Below are positions 1 through 6,191 of a stretch of DNA of 6,560 bases, in pieces. The stretch is from Minisyncoccota bacterium (GTDB taxonomy: Bacteria > Patescibacteriota > Microgenomatia > UBA1400 > PJMF01), in NCBI GenBank assembly GCA_014728425.1, contig WJLO01000083.1, positions 1-6,560 on the forward strand, written 5' to 3'. Below the pieces are notes generated by a model that ran no database searches, had not been told where the DNA came from, and worked only from the letters and a program-made list of their open reading frames with translations. Numbering within the stretch: the stretch's first letter is position 1; each line of letters opens with the position of its first letter. Made by a program: the position numbers and the translations under genes.

Positions 1-263
1 CCTCTAGGAGTGGTTTTTTTTATATGAACTGGCACTTCTGTTAAACCAGCTTCTTGAGCTGCTCGCCAACGACGTTCACCAGCAATAATCTGATAGCCAG
101 CTGGAGTTTGAGCAATTACTAAAGGCTCTAGCACTCCATAGGTCTTAATGGATTGGGTTAACTCTTGCAAGCTAGCTTTTTTGATTTTATCGCGAGGTTG
201 AAAAGGATTAGGCTGAAGTTGATTAACAGGTAAAGTTTGTGGAGTAGCAGTTTGTTTTACCAT
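1..263 (-). CDS. parB: ParB/Spo0J chromosome-partitioning protein, N-terminal part (gene runs off the window)
   Basis: The reverse strand from the ATG at 261-263 gives 87 codons, open to the window edge. The protein is recognisable as the N-terminal CTP-binding domain of ParB: NPFQPR is at residues 19-24, GVLEPLVI at 43-50, and the nucleotide-binding signature GERRWRA at 62-68, followed by AGLTEVPV. ParB family proteins bind parS sites, load as CTP-dependent sliding clamps, and work with the ParA ATPase to segregate the chromosome origin. The rest of the CTPase domain, the helix-turn-helix and the dimerisation domain lie outside the window. There is no clear Shine-Dalgarno before this ATG; the gene follows rpmA by 46 bp on the same strand. 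A TATGAT hexamer 11 nt upstream of the ATG could be a -10 box, but I find no good -35, so read-through from the rplU unit is equally possible. Family assignment is firm; the start is likely because the homologous block begins about ten residues in. Confidence 0.93.
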   Translation of the reverse strand, partial: MVKQTATPQTLPVNQLQPNPFQPRDKIKKASLQELTQSIKTYGVLEPLVIAQTPAGYQIIAGERRWRAAQEAGLTEVPVHIKKTTPR

Positions 264-309
264 AATTTGAGATTATCATAAGCGTGAAAATTGTGAAAGA
301 AGGAAAACC

Positions 310-564
310 TTAAGCTATGACATTAACTGTGGTTCTGCCCCAGCGCTTCCCAAACTCCACTACACCATCTTGCATTGCAAAAATCGTATGATCTTTGCCC
401 ATACCTACTCCCTTACCAGCTTTATAACGAGCTCCTCGTTGACGCACAATAATATGGCCAGTACGCACTTTTTCACCAGCGTACTTTTTAATGCCTAAGC
501 GCTTGCCGCGTCTTTTACGTTGTGATTGTTGTTTAACGCTCCCTGAGCCTTTAACATGTGCCAT
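310..564 (-). CDS. rpmA: 50S ribosomal protein L27 (bL27)
   Basis: This is an 84-residue protein of the usual L27 length. It starts MAHVKGSGS and carries the family blocks [11 protein letters not shown] (about 21-31), [15 protein letters not shown] (36-50) and [15 protein letters not shown] (57-71). L27 is a large-subunit protein whose N-terminal tail reaches the peptidyl-transferase centre and contacts the tRNA acceptor end. There is no N-terminal extension of the kind cleaved by Prp protease in Firmicutes. The segment after the start differs from the common STxNGRDSxxKRLG pattern: it reads [16 protein letters not shown], two residues longer and very basic, which I associate with Patescibacteria-like L27 (from memory, not checked). 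The gene is the third of the rplU-methyltransferase-rpmA unit, only 2 bp beyond the methyltransferase stop. Its start is supported by a good Shine-Dalgarno (AAGGA, 5-nt spacing). Confidence 0.96.
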   Translation of the reverse strand: MAHVKGSGSVKQQSQRKRRGKRLGIKKYAGEKVRTGHIIVRQRGARYKAGKGVGMGKDHTIFAMQDGVVEFGKRWGRTTVNVIA

Positions 565-566
565 TT

Positions 567-1703
567 TTATCCTTTATACTGAAAAACTCTAATTTCTCGC
601 TTCACAACCGCCTGAGGTCGACTATAAACCAGTGGTTCAACCTCAAGAGTATAACCTAGAGAACCTAGCTTGTCAATTAAATTACTAAGCTCAAAAACTT
701 GTCTGTTAAGTTCAACTCGAGGAAAAACCATCACTACTTTAGCTTGAGGTTTTAACAATTGTTGCCAGTTTTTAAATACTCCCAGATAAAGCTTGCTTAA
801 ACCCTTAAAAATATTTGGCAACTGTTGTGGTTTTGGCTTAGGTTGACCTAAAAAAGGTTCCGTCACAATAGCATCAACTTTTCCTGGTAAATTAGCTAGC
901 TTAACTTGAGTAGCATCTTGCACCAAAACCTGAGCTGCTTGATCAAGTTGGTAAGTTTTTTTAGCCCATTCTAGATTGGCCCCAGTTCCTTGAATAGCTT
1001 GACGATCTAGATCAGAGCCAATCACTTGACAATTGTGCAACATTGCTTCAATCAAAATCGTACCAGTACCGCAAAACGGATCATATATTAGCTGATTGGT
1101 TTGCGAGCCAATAGCTAAGTTGACCATAATTCTGGCTAACTTGGGCGGCAGCATGCCTTTTTTACGATTAGCATAAGGTTTATGACGGTCCCGCTTAGTC
1201 CAGTCATCAATGTCTTGTACTGCTAAAGTTCTAGCAAGATAAGCGCGATTGTCTTTAAAAACCACATAAAGTTCAATTACTTGTTGGTGTAGCAGCACTG
1301 CTGCTGATAGACCATAACGTTTGGCCTCTAAATAACGAGCTTTGCGACCCTGTTGCTTTAATAAATTTTTAAGTTCTCCTGCTTGTAAGGACAAGTCAGT
1401 GGCACCCCAAGAGGTCAAGCTAAAAACGATTTTTTGTTCTGCTGGAGCTTGTGTTAATAAATAATCTACTAAAGCCTGATAAATAGCTGAATCAGTTAAC
1501 TGAGTAAGCTGCTGTTCTATTTTTAATAACTTTACAGCACCACCCAACAAAGCAAATATTTCTTGAGCTTGTTGGTCACTAGTTAGTTCTTGAGTCACTA
1601 GCTGAGGCCACCAACAGTGAACTTGGCTTTGATTACTAACTGCTTGCAGTTCTGCTAAGGAAAGCTTGGGCGTAGTGCCCAATTGAAATAAATATTTGGC
1701 CAT
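567..1703 (-). CDS. TRM11-like SAM-dependent RNA methyltransferase
   Basis: This 378-residue protein has two parts. Residues 1 to about 165 form an N-terminal region beginning [17 protein letters not shown], which resembles the opening of archaeal/eukaryal TRM11 and TrmG10 proteins and probably folds as the ferredoxin-like/THUMP-type RNA-binding half. Residues 170-378 form a Rossmann methyltransferase: [15 protein letters not shown] (about 183-197), the SAM-binding motif [10 protein letters not shown] (207-215), the acidic end of the second strand at DLD (231-233), and motif IV TEPFLG (281-286). The family usually methylates guanosine N2 in tRNA, but motif IV here is not the usual (D/N)PPY, so substrate and position are uncertain. 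The gene lies between rplU and rpmA with gaps of 6 and 2 bp, so it is co-expressed with two ribosomal proteins. That makes tRNA or rRNA a plausible target (inference). The start has a Shine-Dalgarno overlapping the rplU stop. Confidence 0.82.
   Translation of the reverse strand: MAKYLFQLGTTPKLSLAELQAVSNQSQVHCWWPQLVTQELTSDQQAQEIFALLGGAVKLLKIEQQLTQLTDSAIYQALVDYLLTQAPAEQKIVFSLTSWGATDLSLQAGELKNLLKQQGRKARYLEAKRYGLSAAVLLHQQVIELYVVFKDNRAYLARTLAVQDIDDWTKRDRHKPYANRKKGMLPPKLARIMVNLAIGSQTNQLIYDPFCGTGTILIEAMLHNCQVIGSDLDRQAIQGTGANLEWAKKTYQLDQAAQVLVQDATQVKLANLPGKVDAIVTEPFLGQPKPKPQQLPNIFKGLSKLYLGVFKNWQQLLKPQAKVVMVFPRVELNRQVFELSNLIDKLGSLGYTLEVEPLVYSRPQAVVKREIRVFQYKG
570..574 (-). promoter_or_regulatory. Shine-Dalgarno of rpmA embedded in the methyltransferase stop region
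   Basis: AAGGA lies 5 nt before the rpmA ATG. The same bases encode the last two residues (Lys-Gly) of the upstream methyltransferase, whose TAA follows at once. The site fixes the rpmA start and implies that the two genes are translationally coupled. Confidence 0.8.
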
Positions 1704-1705
1704 AG

Positions 1706-1711
1706 CACCTT
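1706..1711 (-). promoter_or_regulatory. Shine-Dalgarno of the methyltransferase gene overlapping the rplU stop
   Basis: AAGGTG starts inside the rplU TAA stop (1710-1712) and ends 2 nt before the methyltransferase ATG; counted from the AAGG core the spacing is 4 nt. It supports this start and close translational coupling to rplU. Confidence 0.65.
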
Positions 1712-2036
1712 AGGCTTTGATCTTGACTACTGATACTAGACTTTGATGCTGACGATGACCTTTAACACGACGATACCGAGATTTAGCCCGATATTTAGCT
1801 ACTCTTAACTTAGGGCTTCGTTGATGCTGTAAAACCTTTAAAGTTACCTTAGCGCCCTTGACCAAAGGCGTGCCGATCTTAGCAGTTTTTTTAGGCTCAG
1901 CAACTAACAACACATCACTAGTTTGCCAAGTTTTAGCTTCTTTTTGATCTAAACGATCAACTATAAACTGATCACCTTCTTGTACCTGATACTGCTTACC
2001 AGCTAATTGAATAATGGCGTATTTGCTGTCTGACAT
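1710..2036 (-). CDS. rplU: 50S ribosomal protein L21 (bL21)
   Basis: The 108-residue protein matches L21 along its whole length: YAIIQLAGKQYQVQEGD (residues 6-22), the central strand DVLLV (41-45), IGTPLVKGAKVTLKVL (54-69), and the hallmark basic C-terminal block KYRAKSRYRRVKGHRQHQ (81-98). L21 is a large-subunit protein that binds 23S rRNA. The gene is the first of a compact unit with the methyltransferase and rpmA. No Shine-Dalgarno precedes the ATG. Instead a perfect extended -10 element lies only 8 nt upstream, so the transcript probably starts at or within a few bases of the ATG (see promoter entry). The upstream gene, rodA, ends 90 bp away and that gap contains no convincing terminator. 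Confidence 0.97.
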   Translation of the reverse strand: MSDSKYAIIQLAGKQYQVQEGDQFIVDRLDQKEAKTWQTSDVLLVAEPKKTAKIGTPLVKGAKVTLKVLQHQRSPKLRVAKYRAKSRYRRVKGHRQHQSLVSVVKIKA

Positions 2037-2044
2037 AACAAGTG

Positions 2045-2053
2045 ATTATATCA
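2045..2053 (-). promoter_or_regulatory. Extended -10 promoter of the rplU unit, predicted leaderless start
   Basis: TGATATAAT matches the sigma-70 extended -10 consensus (TGnTATAAT) exactly. Only 8 nt (CACTTGTT) separate it from the rplU ATG at 2034-2036, so a start 6-9 nt downstream would fall at the initiation codon. The -35 region is poor (CTGAGC at 17-bp spacing, 3 of 6 matches), which is usual for extended -10 promoters. The 17 bp just upstream are almost pure A/T. A second reading uses TATGAT, 6 nt further upstream, with TTGTCT at 16-bp spacing, and would leave a leader of a few nucleotides. Confidence 0.68.
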
Positions 2054-2126
2054 TAATTTTTTATTTTGCTCAGACAATAATCAAGTTTCTTATTTTAACT
2101 AGAGTGGTTTAACCAAATTTTTTCAA

Positions 2127-3173
2127 TCAAAGCTGTTTTTCTATTAACAGTCTTTGCACCAGGCCCAGGCTAAACATCATTGACCACAATGAACTGCCAC
2201 CATAAGACAGCAAGGGCAGAGTAATGCCAGTAATGGGCAACAGGCCTAGATTCATGCCAATATTAATGATGATTTGACAACAAAACATCATCATCACGCC
2301 ATAAACCAAAACTGTTTTTTTAAGAGCTGTTAACTGCCAGCCTTGCCAAAGTAAGAACAACAACAGGGCTAAGTACAAGCCAACTAACAAACTAGTGCCT
2401 ACAAAGCCCCACTCTTCTGCAAATGAAGCAAAAATAAAGTCTGTTTGTCTTTCTGGTAAAAACTTTAAATGAGATTGTACTCCAAAACCTAGACCTCGAC
2501 CCCAGAGTTGCCCAGAGCCTACTGCTATCAAAGCCTGGCGAGCATTATAACCAGCATTAGTTGAGTCTGTCTGAGGATTAAAAAAACTAGTCAATCGTTG
2601 TTGCTGATAAGGCGCTAAAAAAAACAAGCCCATCACAAACAACAACATGCTAGCCACACCCAACAAGCTTAATAATTGTTTGAGCGAAGCCTGAAACAAA
2701 ATCACAGTGCCAGTGGCTATTAAAAAAACTAATACCGTACCTAAATCTGGTTCTAGAAAAATCAAGCCTGCTGGTAACAATAAAATGCTTAAAAGTTGTA
2801 ATAGATGAGGCCAATCTTGACCAGCCTTTTGTGGTTGCCAAAATTTTATTAAAGTTAATAGAGTTAGTGGAATGGCCAGTTGTGAAGGCTGGATTTTAAA
2901 GCCTGCTGGTAAAACGAACCAAGCGGTAATTCCTCGAGTGGTTTGCCCAACCAGCAACAAGGTTAGTAAAGCTAAGTTAAGAATTACATAAGCTGGCCAA
3001 CTGAGTTTTTGCCAATAAAAAAAATCTAGCTTGCTTAAAATAAAAAAAATTCCTAAACCAGAAAGAAAAAACAGTAATTGACGCCATACTAAATCTGGAG
3101 TAAGACTGTTTAAGGTTAACAAGCTTAGGCCAGCAAAAACCATGATAACTGCTGGTAAAAACCATTTGTGCAT
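2127..3173 (-). CDS. rodA: RodA/FtsW-family (SEDS) peptidoglycan glycosyltransferase, probably RodA
   Basis: This 348-residue protein is very hydrophobic, with about ten predicted membrane segments from residue 5 to 340. SEDS proteins polymerise lipid II into glycan strands together with a class B penicillin-binding protein. Diagnostic blocks are QPSQLAI (95-101), EPDLGT (141-146), FLPERQTDFIFA (238-249, containing Asp245, the counterpart of the essential Asp262 of E. coli RodA), and the C-terminal NIGMNLGLLPITGITLPLLS (304-323) followed by YGGSS. The ERQTDFIFA and GMNLGLLPITGI wording favours RodA (elongation) over FtsW (division). The protein is somewhat short for the family. The usual QPSExxK motif reads QPSQLAI, so both its Glu and its Lys are replaced. 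No mre or PBP gene is adjacent in this window. The start is supported by a promoter 6 nt upstream; there is no Shine-Dalgarno. The stop is TGA. Confidence 0.92.
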   Translation of the reverse strand: MHKWFLPAVIMVFAGLSLLTLNSLTPDLVWRQLLFFLSGLGIFFILSKLDFFYWQKLSWPAYVILNLALLTLLLVGQTTRGITAWFVLPAGFKIQPSQLAIPLTLLTLIKFWQPQKAGQDWPHLLQLLSILLLPAGLIFLEPDLGTVLVFLIATGTVILFQASLKQLLSLLGVASMLLFVMGLFFLAPYQQQRLTSFFNPQTDSTNAGYNARQALIAVGSGQLWGRGLGFGVQSHLKFLPERQTDFIFASFAEEWGFVGTSLLVGLYLALLLFLLWQGWQLTALKKTVLVYGVMMMFCCQIIINIGMNLGLLPITGITLPLLSYGGSSLWSMMFSLGLVQRLLIEKQL

Positions 3174-3179
3174 AAAACC

Positions 3180-3207
3180 AGTATAACTGAGTCTGGCCGA
3201 ATGTTAA
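3180..3207 (-). promoter_or_regulatory. Promoter of rodA in the ileS-rodA gap, predicted leaderless start
   Basis: TTAACA (3202-3207) and TATACT (3180-3185) each match the sigma-70 -35 and -10 consensus at 5 of 6 positions and are 16 bp apart. The -35 overlaps the ileS TAA stop. Six nucleotides (GGTTTT) separate the -10 from the rodA ATG at 3171-3173, so the A of the ATG sits at the usual +1 distance. The absence of any Shine-Dalgarno before rodA agrees with a leaderless mRNA. Confidence 0.62.
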
Positions 3208-6062
3208 GATTGATTGGTTGATACTAGTTTGAGTTGATCGCCTTTTACCAATTGAGTGTTGGTGTAGTTTTCAATCTCTTGCTGCCAAGCTTTTGGCCAA
3301 GATGGCAATTGTACTTTAGCCTGATCATCTCTTTGTAGTTTGGCTTTGCGACGCAGATTTTGAATTTGACGGATTAATTCTCGAGCTTGGCCTTCTTTTT
3401 CCAATTCAGGAGTTAGTTTAGTGTCCAAGGTTACAGTCAGATCATCGCCCTTATTCCAAGTGACTGCTTTTAAGTTAACTTCTTGTTTAATCAAGTCTAA
3501 TAATGCTTTTTTTGGTTTGGCAATTGGCGAAATAACTTTGGCTGCTGCTAAAGGTTGACGCAGCTTAATGCCTTGTTCTTTACGTTGAGCTCGCAGCTCT
3601 ACCACTGCTTTTTCAATCTCGCTCATGGTTGCTTCTAGTTTAGGCTGCATTAAATCTTGATCTGCTGTTGGCCAATCTGTAAGATGAATCGAGCCTTTTT
3701 CATTCACTAAACTATGATAGAGCACTTCTGTAAAAAATGGGCATAGCGGTGCAAACAACTGTGCTAAAGTGTAAATGGTATAACCTAGTAATTGACTAGC
3801 TTGCTGATCACCCTTTCTAAACCGATCTCGAGACAATCTCACATACCAAGTAGATAAAGTAGGCACAAACTCAATCAAAGATCGAGAAGCCTTTACCACA
3901 TCATAGTTGTCAAATTCTTGAGTAACCTCTCTAATCAAGCCTTGGAGTTTACTCATTAACCATTGGTCTAAGACATGATCTAGTTGGGTTGGTTTTTGAG
4001 TAATATTTGGCTCGCCTTGAGCAAACAGTTGATAAAAAGAAACAATGTTCCACCACAGTACAAAAACCTTGCGACGCAAATCTGCCACTTCTTTTTCACT
4101 AAAGTTTAAATTTTCAGCTTTCATTACTGTTGAGCTCATTAAATAAAGACGAAGACTATCAACGCCATATTTAGCAACTACCTCCATTGGGTCAGGATAG
4201 TTTTGCAACCGTTTACTCATCTTTTTACCATCTTCGGCCAAAACCACTCCATTAACAATCACGTTTTTAAAGCTAGAAGTACTTTTACCTACTTTAATAG
4301 CTGGGTCATCAGTGGCAGTTAAAGCTGTAGCCAAAACATGCAAAGTATAAAACCAGCCGCGAGTTTGATCTAAGCCTTCAGAAATAAATTCAGCTGGAAA
4401 GTTGTCTTCAAACTGATCTTTGTTTTCAAAAGGATAATGAACAGAAGCATAAGGCATAGATCCAGACTCATACCAGCAATCTAAAACTTCTTCAATACGA
4501 TGATATTTTTTACCGTTTTTACTGATCACTAGTTGATCTACCACTTCTTTATGAAGATCAGTTATCTTTTCTCCAGTTAGTTCTTCCAATTCCTTAACAC
4601 TACCAACACAGATGGTGTCACCATCATCACTTTGCCATACAGGTAAAGGCGTGCCCCAAAAGCGATTACGAGAAATCGCCCAGTCACGAGCATTTGTTAA
4701 CCACTTGCCAAATCGACCATTTTTAAGATGATCTGGCACCCAGTTTATTTTTTGATTATTTTTTAAGAGTTGGTCTTTAATAGCTGTGACCTTAACAAAC
4801 CAACTCTTAGTAGCATAGTTTAATAAAGGAGTATCACAGCGCCAACAATGAGGATAGCTGTGGGTGACTTTAGCCTGGCTCCATAGCCGATCAGCTTTTT
4901 CTAAATAAGCAATCAGCTTTTTATCAGTACTGGTTGGAGCTGCTTTAGGTTTAACTAACATGCCAGCAAAATCCTTTACTTGATCAATAAACTGGCCATC
5001 CATGGTCACATGTTGCACTAAATCAGCTTTAGCTTGCTTGCCTAAACCATAATCATCTTCACCAAAAGCAGGAGCAATATGCACAATACCAGTGCCTTCA
5101 TCAGTGGTTACAAAATCTGCTGCCATGACTTGAAAGGCATTGTTAGTGTCAGCAAAATAGGGAAACAAGGGTTGATATTGCAAGCCAATTAATTCTTGAC
5201 CCTTGAGTTCTTGAACAATGGAAATCTCCTCACCAGCAATGGTGGTTAAACGAGTTTTAGCTACTAAGTAAAGTTTGCCTTTTTCTTGAGCTTTAAACAA
5301 AACATAGGTTAATTTTGGGTCAACTGCTAATAAAGTATTTCCTGGTAGAGTCCAAGGGGTTGTGGTCCAAGCCAAAGCAAACACTTTTTCGGTCACACCC
5401 AGTTTTTGTTTAGTGTTTTTAAGTAAAAACTCTACTACTACAGAGAGGTCAGTAACTTCTTTATATCCTTGGGTAACCTCAAAGTTTGATAAAGGCGTGC
5501 TACAGCGAGGACAGATATGCATTGACTTATAATCCTGATAAATTAGGCCTCGTTCCCATAAAGATTTAAAAACCCACCATAAGCTTTCCATATATTTGGG
5601 CTCCATGGTTTTATAGTCATGCTCCATGTCAACCCACCGACCCATGCGCTTGATGATCTGTTGCCATTCATCAGCATAGGTCAAGACTCGACTACGACAA
5701 GCCTGATTAAACTTAGCTACCCCATAGTTTTCGATCTCTTTTTTGGTTTCCAAATGAAGCTCTTTTTCAATTAAGTTCTCAATTGGCAAACCATGACAAT
5801 CCCAACCCCAAATTCGTTCTACTCGTTTGCCTTTCATGGTGTGATAGCGAGGAAACACATCTTTGGTGGTCGAAGCCAAGATGTGTCCATAATGAGGTAA
5901 GCCTGTGGCAAATGGGGGACCATCATAAAAAACATAACGATTGTTTTTTGGCCGCAGCCTAACTGATTTTTCAAAAGTCTTGTTTTGCTGCCAAAAAGCC
6001 AAAACTTGTTCTTCAAGTTTAGGTAAATCTGGCGGCTGGCGAAAGTTAGTTACTTTAGGCAT
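3204..6062 (-). CDS. ileS: Isoleucyl-tRNA synthetase, type 2 (eukaryote/archaeal-like)
   Basis: This 952-residue class I aminoacyl-tRNA synthetase charges tRNA-Ile in the cytoplasm. The HIGH-type signature is PPFATGLPHYGH (49-60), followed by WGWDCHGLPIE (85-95). The CP1 editing domain has TTTPWTLPGN (233-242) and DEGTGIVHIAPAFGEDDY (321-338), with intact acidic residues for hydrolysis of misacylated Val-tRNA. CPRC (184-187) and CWRC (406-409) match the two Cys pairs that bind zinc in the CP1 region of Thermus IleRS. The adenylate loop is KKMSKRLQNYPDP (613-625). PPFATGLPHYGH and KMSKR mark the type 2 form, which in other bacteria is often mupirocin-tolerant. The C-terminus appears about 90 residues shorter than the roughly 1,040-residue type 2 enzymes, and the type 1 C-terminal zinc finger is absent. 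The start has a Shine-Dalgarno (AAAGGA, 5-nt spacing) and lies downstream of an attenuator-like leader. Confidence 0.97.
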   Translation of the reverse strand: MPKVTNFRQPPDLPKLEEQVLAFWQQNKTFEKSVRLRPKNNRYVFYDGPPFATGLPHYGHILASTTKDVFPRYHTMKGKRVERIWGWDCHGLPIENLIEKELHLETKKEIENYGVAKFNQACRSRVLTYADEWQQIIKRMGRWVDMEHDYKTMEPKYMESLWWVFKSLWERGLIYQDYKSMHICPRCSTPLSNFEVTQGYKEVTDLSVVVEFLLKNTKQKLGVTEKVFALAWTTTPWTLPGNTLLAVDPKLTYVLFKAQEKGKLYLVAKTRLTTIAGEEISIVQELKGQELIGLQYQPLFPYFADTNNAFQVMAADFVTTDEGTGIVHIAPAFGEDDYGLGKQAKADLVQHVTMDGQFIDQVKDFAGMLVKPKAAPTSTDKKLIAYLEKADRLWSQAKVTHSYPHCWRCDTPLLNYATKSWFVKVTAIKDQLLKNNQKINWVPDHLKNGRFGKWLTNARDWAISRNRFWGTPLPVWQSDDGDTICVGSVKELEELTGEKITDLHKEVVDQLVISKNGKKYHRIEEVLDCWYESGSMPYASVHYPFENKDQFEDNFPAEFISEGLDQTRGWFYTLHVLATALTATDDPAIKVGKSTSSFKNVIVNGVVLAEDGKKMSKRLQNYPDPMEVVAKYGVDSLRLYLMSSTVMKAENLNFSEKEVADLRRKVFVLWWNIVSFYQLFAQGEPNITQKPTQLDHVLDQWLMSKLQGLIREVTQEFDNYDVVKASRSLIEFVPTLSTWYVRLSRDRFRKGDQQASQLLGYTIYTLAQLFAPLCPFFTEVLYHSLVNEKGSIHLTDWPTADQDLMQPKLEATMSEIEKAVVELRAQRKEQGIKLRQPLAAAKVISPIAKPKKALLDLIKQEVNLKAVTWNKGDDLTVTLDTKLTPELEKEGQARELIRQIQNLRRKAKLQRDDQAKVQLPSWPKAWQQEIENYTNTQLVKGDQLKLVSTNQS

Positions 6063-6067
6063 TTGAG

Positions 6068-6073
6068 TCCTTT
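6068..6073 (-). promoter_or_regulatory. Shine-Dalgarno of ileS
   Basis: AAAGGA with a 5-nt spacer (CTCAA) before the ATG at 6060-6062 fixes the ileS start. It lies beyond the leader terminator and is not part of the terminator hairpin, so the leader is more likely to control transcription than to hide the ribosome-binding site. Confidence 0.75.
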
Positions 6074-6097
6074 TTTAATTAGTTTTGTTAATGGTTG

Positions 6098-6119
6098 ATC
6101 AAAATCAATGATTTTTGAT
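6098..6119 (-). repeat. Short inverted repeat between the leader terminator and ileS
   Basis: ATCAAAATC and GATTTTTGAT flank a 3-nt loop (AAT) on the plus strand, forming a hairpin of about nine pairs with a single-base bulge. It is A/T-rich with no following U-tract in the ileS direction, so it is not a terminator. It could be a minor RNA hairpin or a protein-binding palindrome; no function can be assigned. Confidence 0.4.
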
Positions 6120-6137
6120 ATTAATATTTACTTTTTT

Positions 6138-6191
6138 AATAAATAAAAAACCTCTTAGTTAGACCATCAGTGATCTAGCCAAAAGGTTTTT
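6138..6191 (-). terminator. Rho-independent terminator in the ileS leader
   Basis: On the minus strand AAAAACCTTTT (6181-6191) pairs with AAGAGGTTTTT (6146-6156) over 11 bp with one G-U. After a small GGC/ACT internal region the stem continues as TAGATC (6172-6177) with GGTCTA (6160-6165), closing an ACTGAT loop. The 3' arm runs directly into TTTTTTATTTATT. This is by far the strongest hairpin-plus-U-tract in the window. It lies between the leader promoter and ileS in the direction of transcription, so it must be bypassed or read through for ileS to be expressed. Its 5' arm is also part of the alternative antiterminator structure. Confidence 0.85.

Noticed and set aside
264..309. Separate promoter for parB (TATGAT about 11 nt before the ATG)
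   Set aside because: No acceptable -35 at 16-18 bp and no extended -10 TG; noted in the parB entry only as a possibility.
300..311. AAGG-TTTT-CCTT hairpin at the rpmA stop as a terminator
   Set aside because: Only four pairs with no G/C-rich stem and only a short pyrimidine stretch after it; too weak to call.
2106..2117. TGGT-TAA-ACCA inverted repeat after rodA as a terminator
   Set aside because: Four base pairs with a 3-nt loop and no U-tract following; not a credible terminator.
2650..2841. Plus-strand open frame of 63 codons
   Set aside because: It lies wholly antisense inside the well-supported rodA gene and its product resembles no family.
2977..3165. Plus-strand open frame of 62 codons
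   Set aside because: It is antisense to the start of rodA, has no ribosome-binding site and low-complexity aromatic content: a shadow frame.
5834..6016. Plus-strand open frame of 60 codons
   Set aside because: It is antisense to the conserved HIGH-motif region of ileS and is explained by that gene's codon use.
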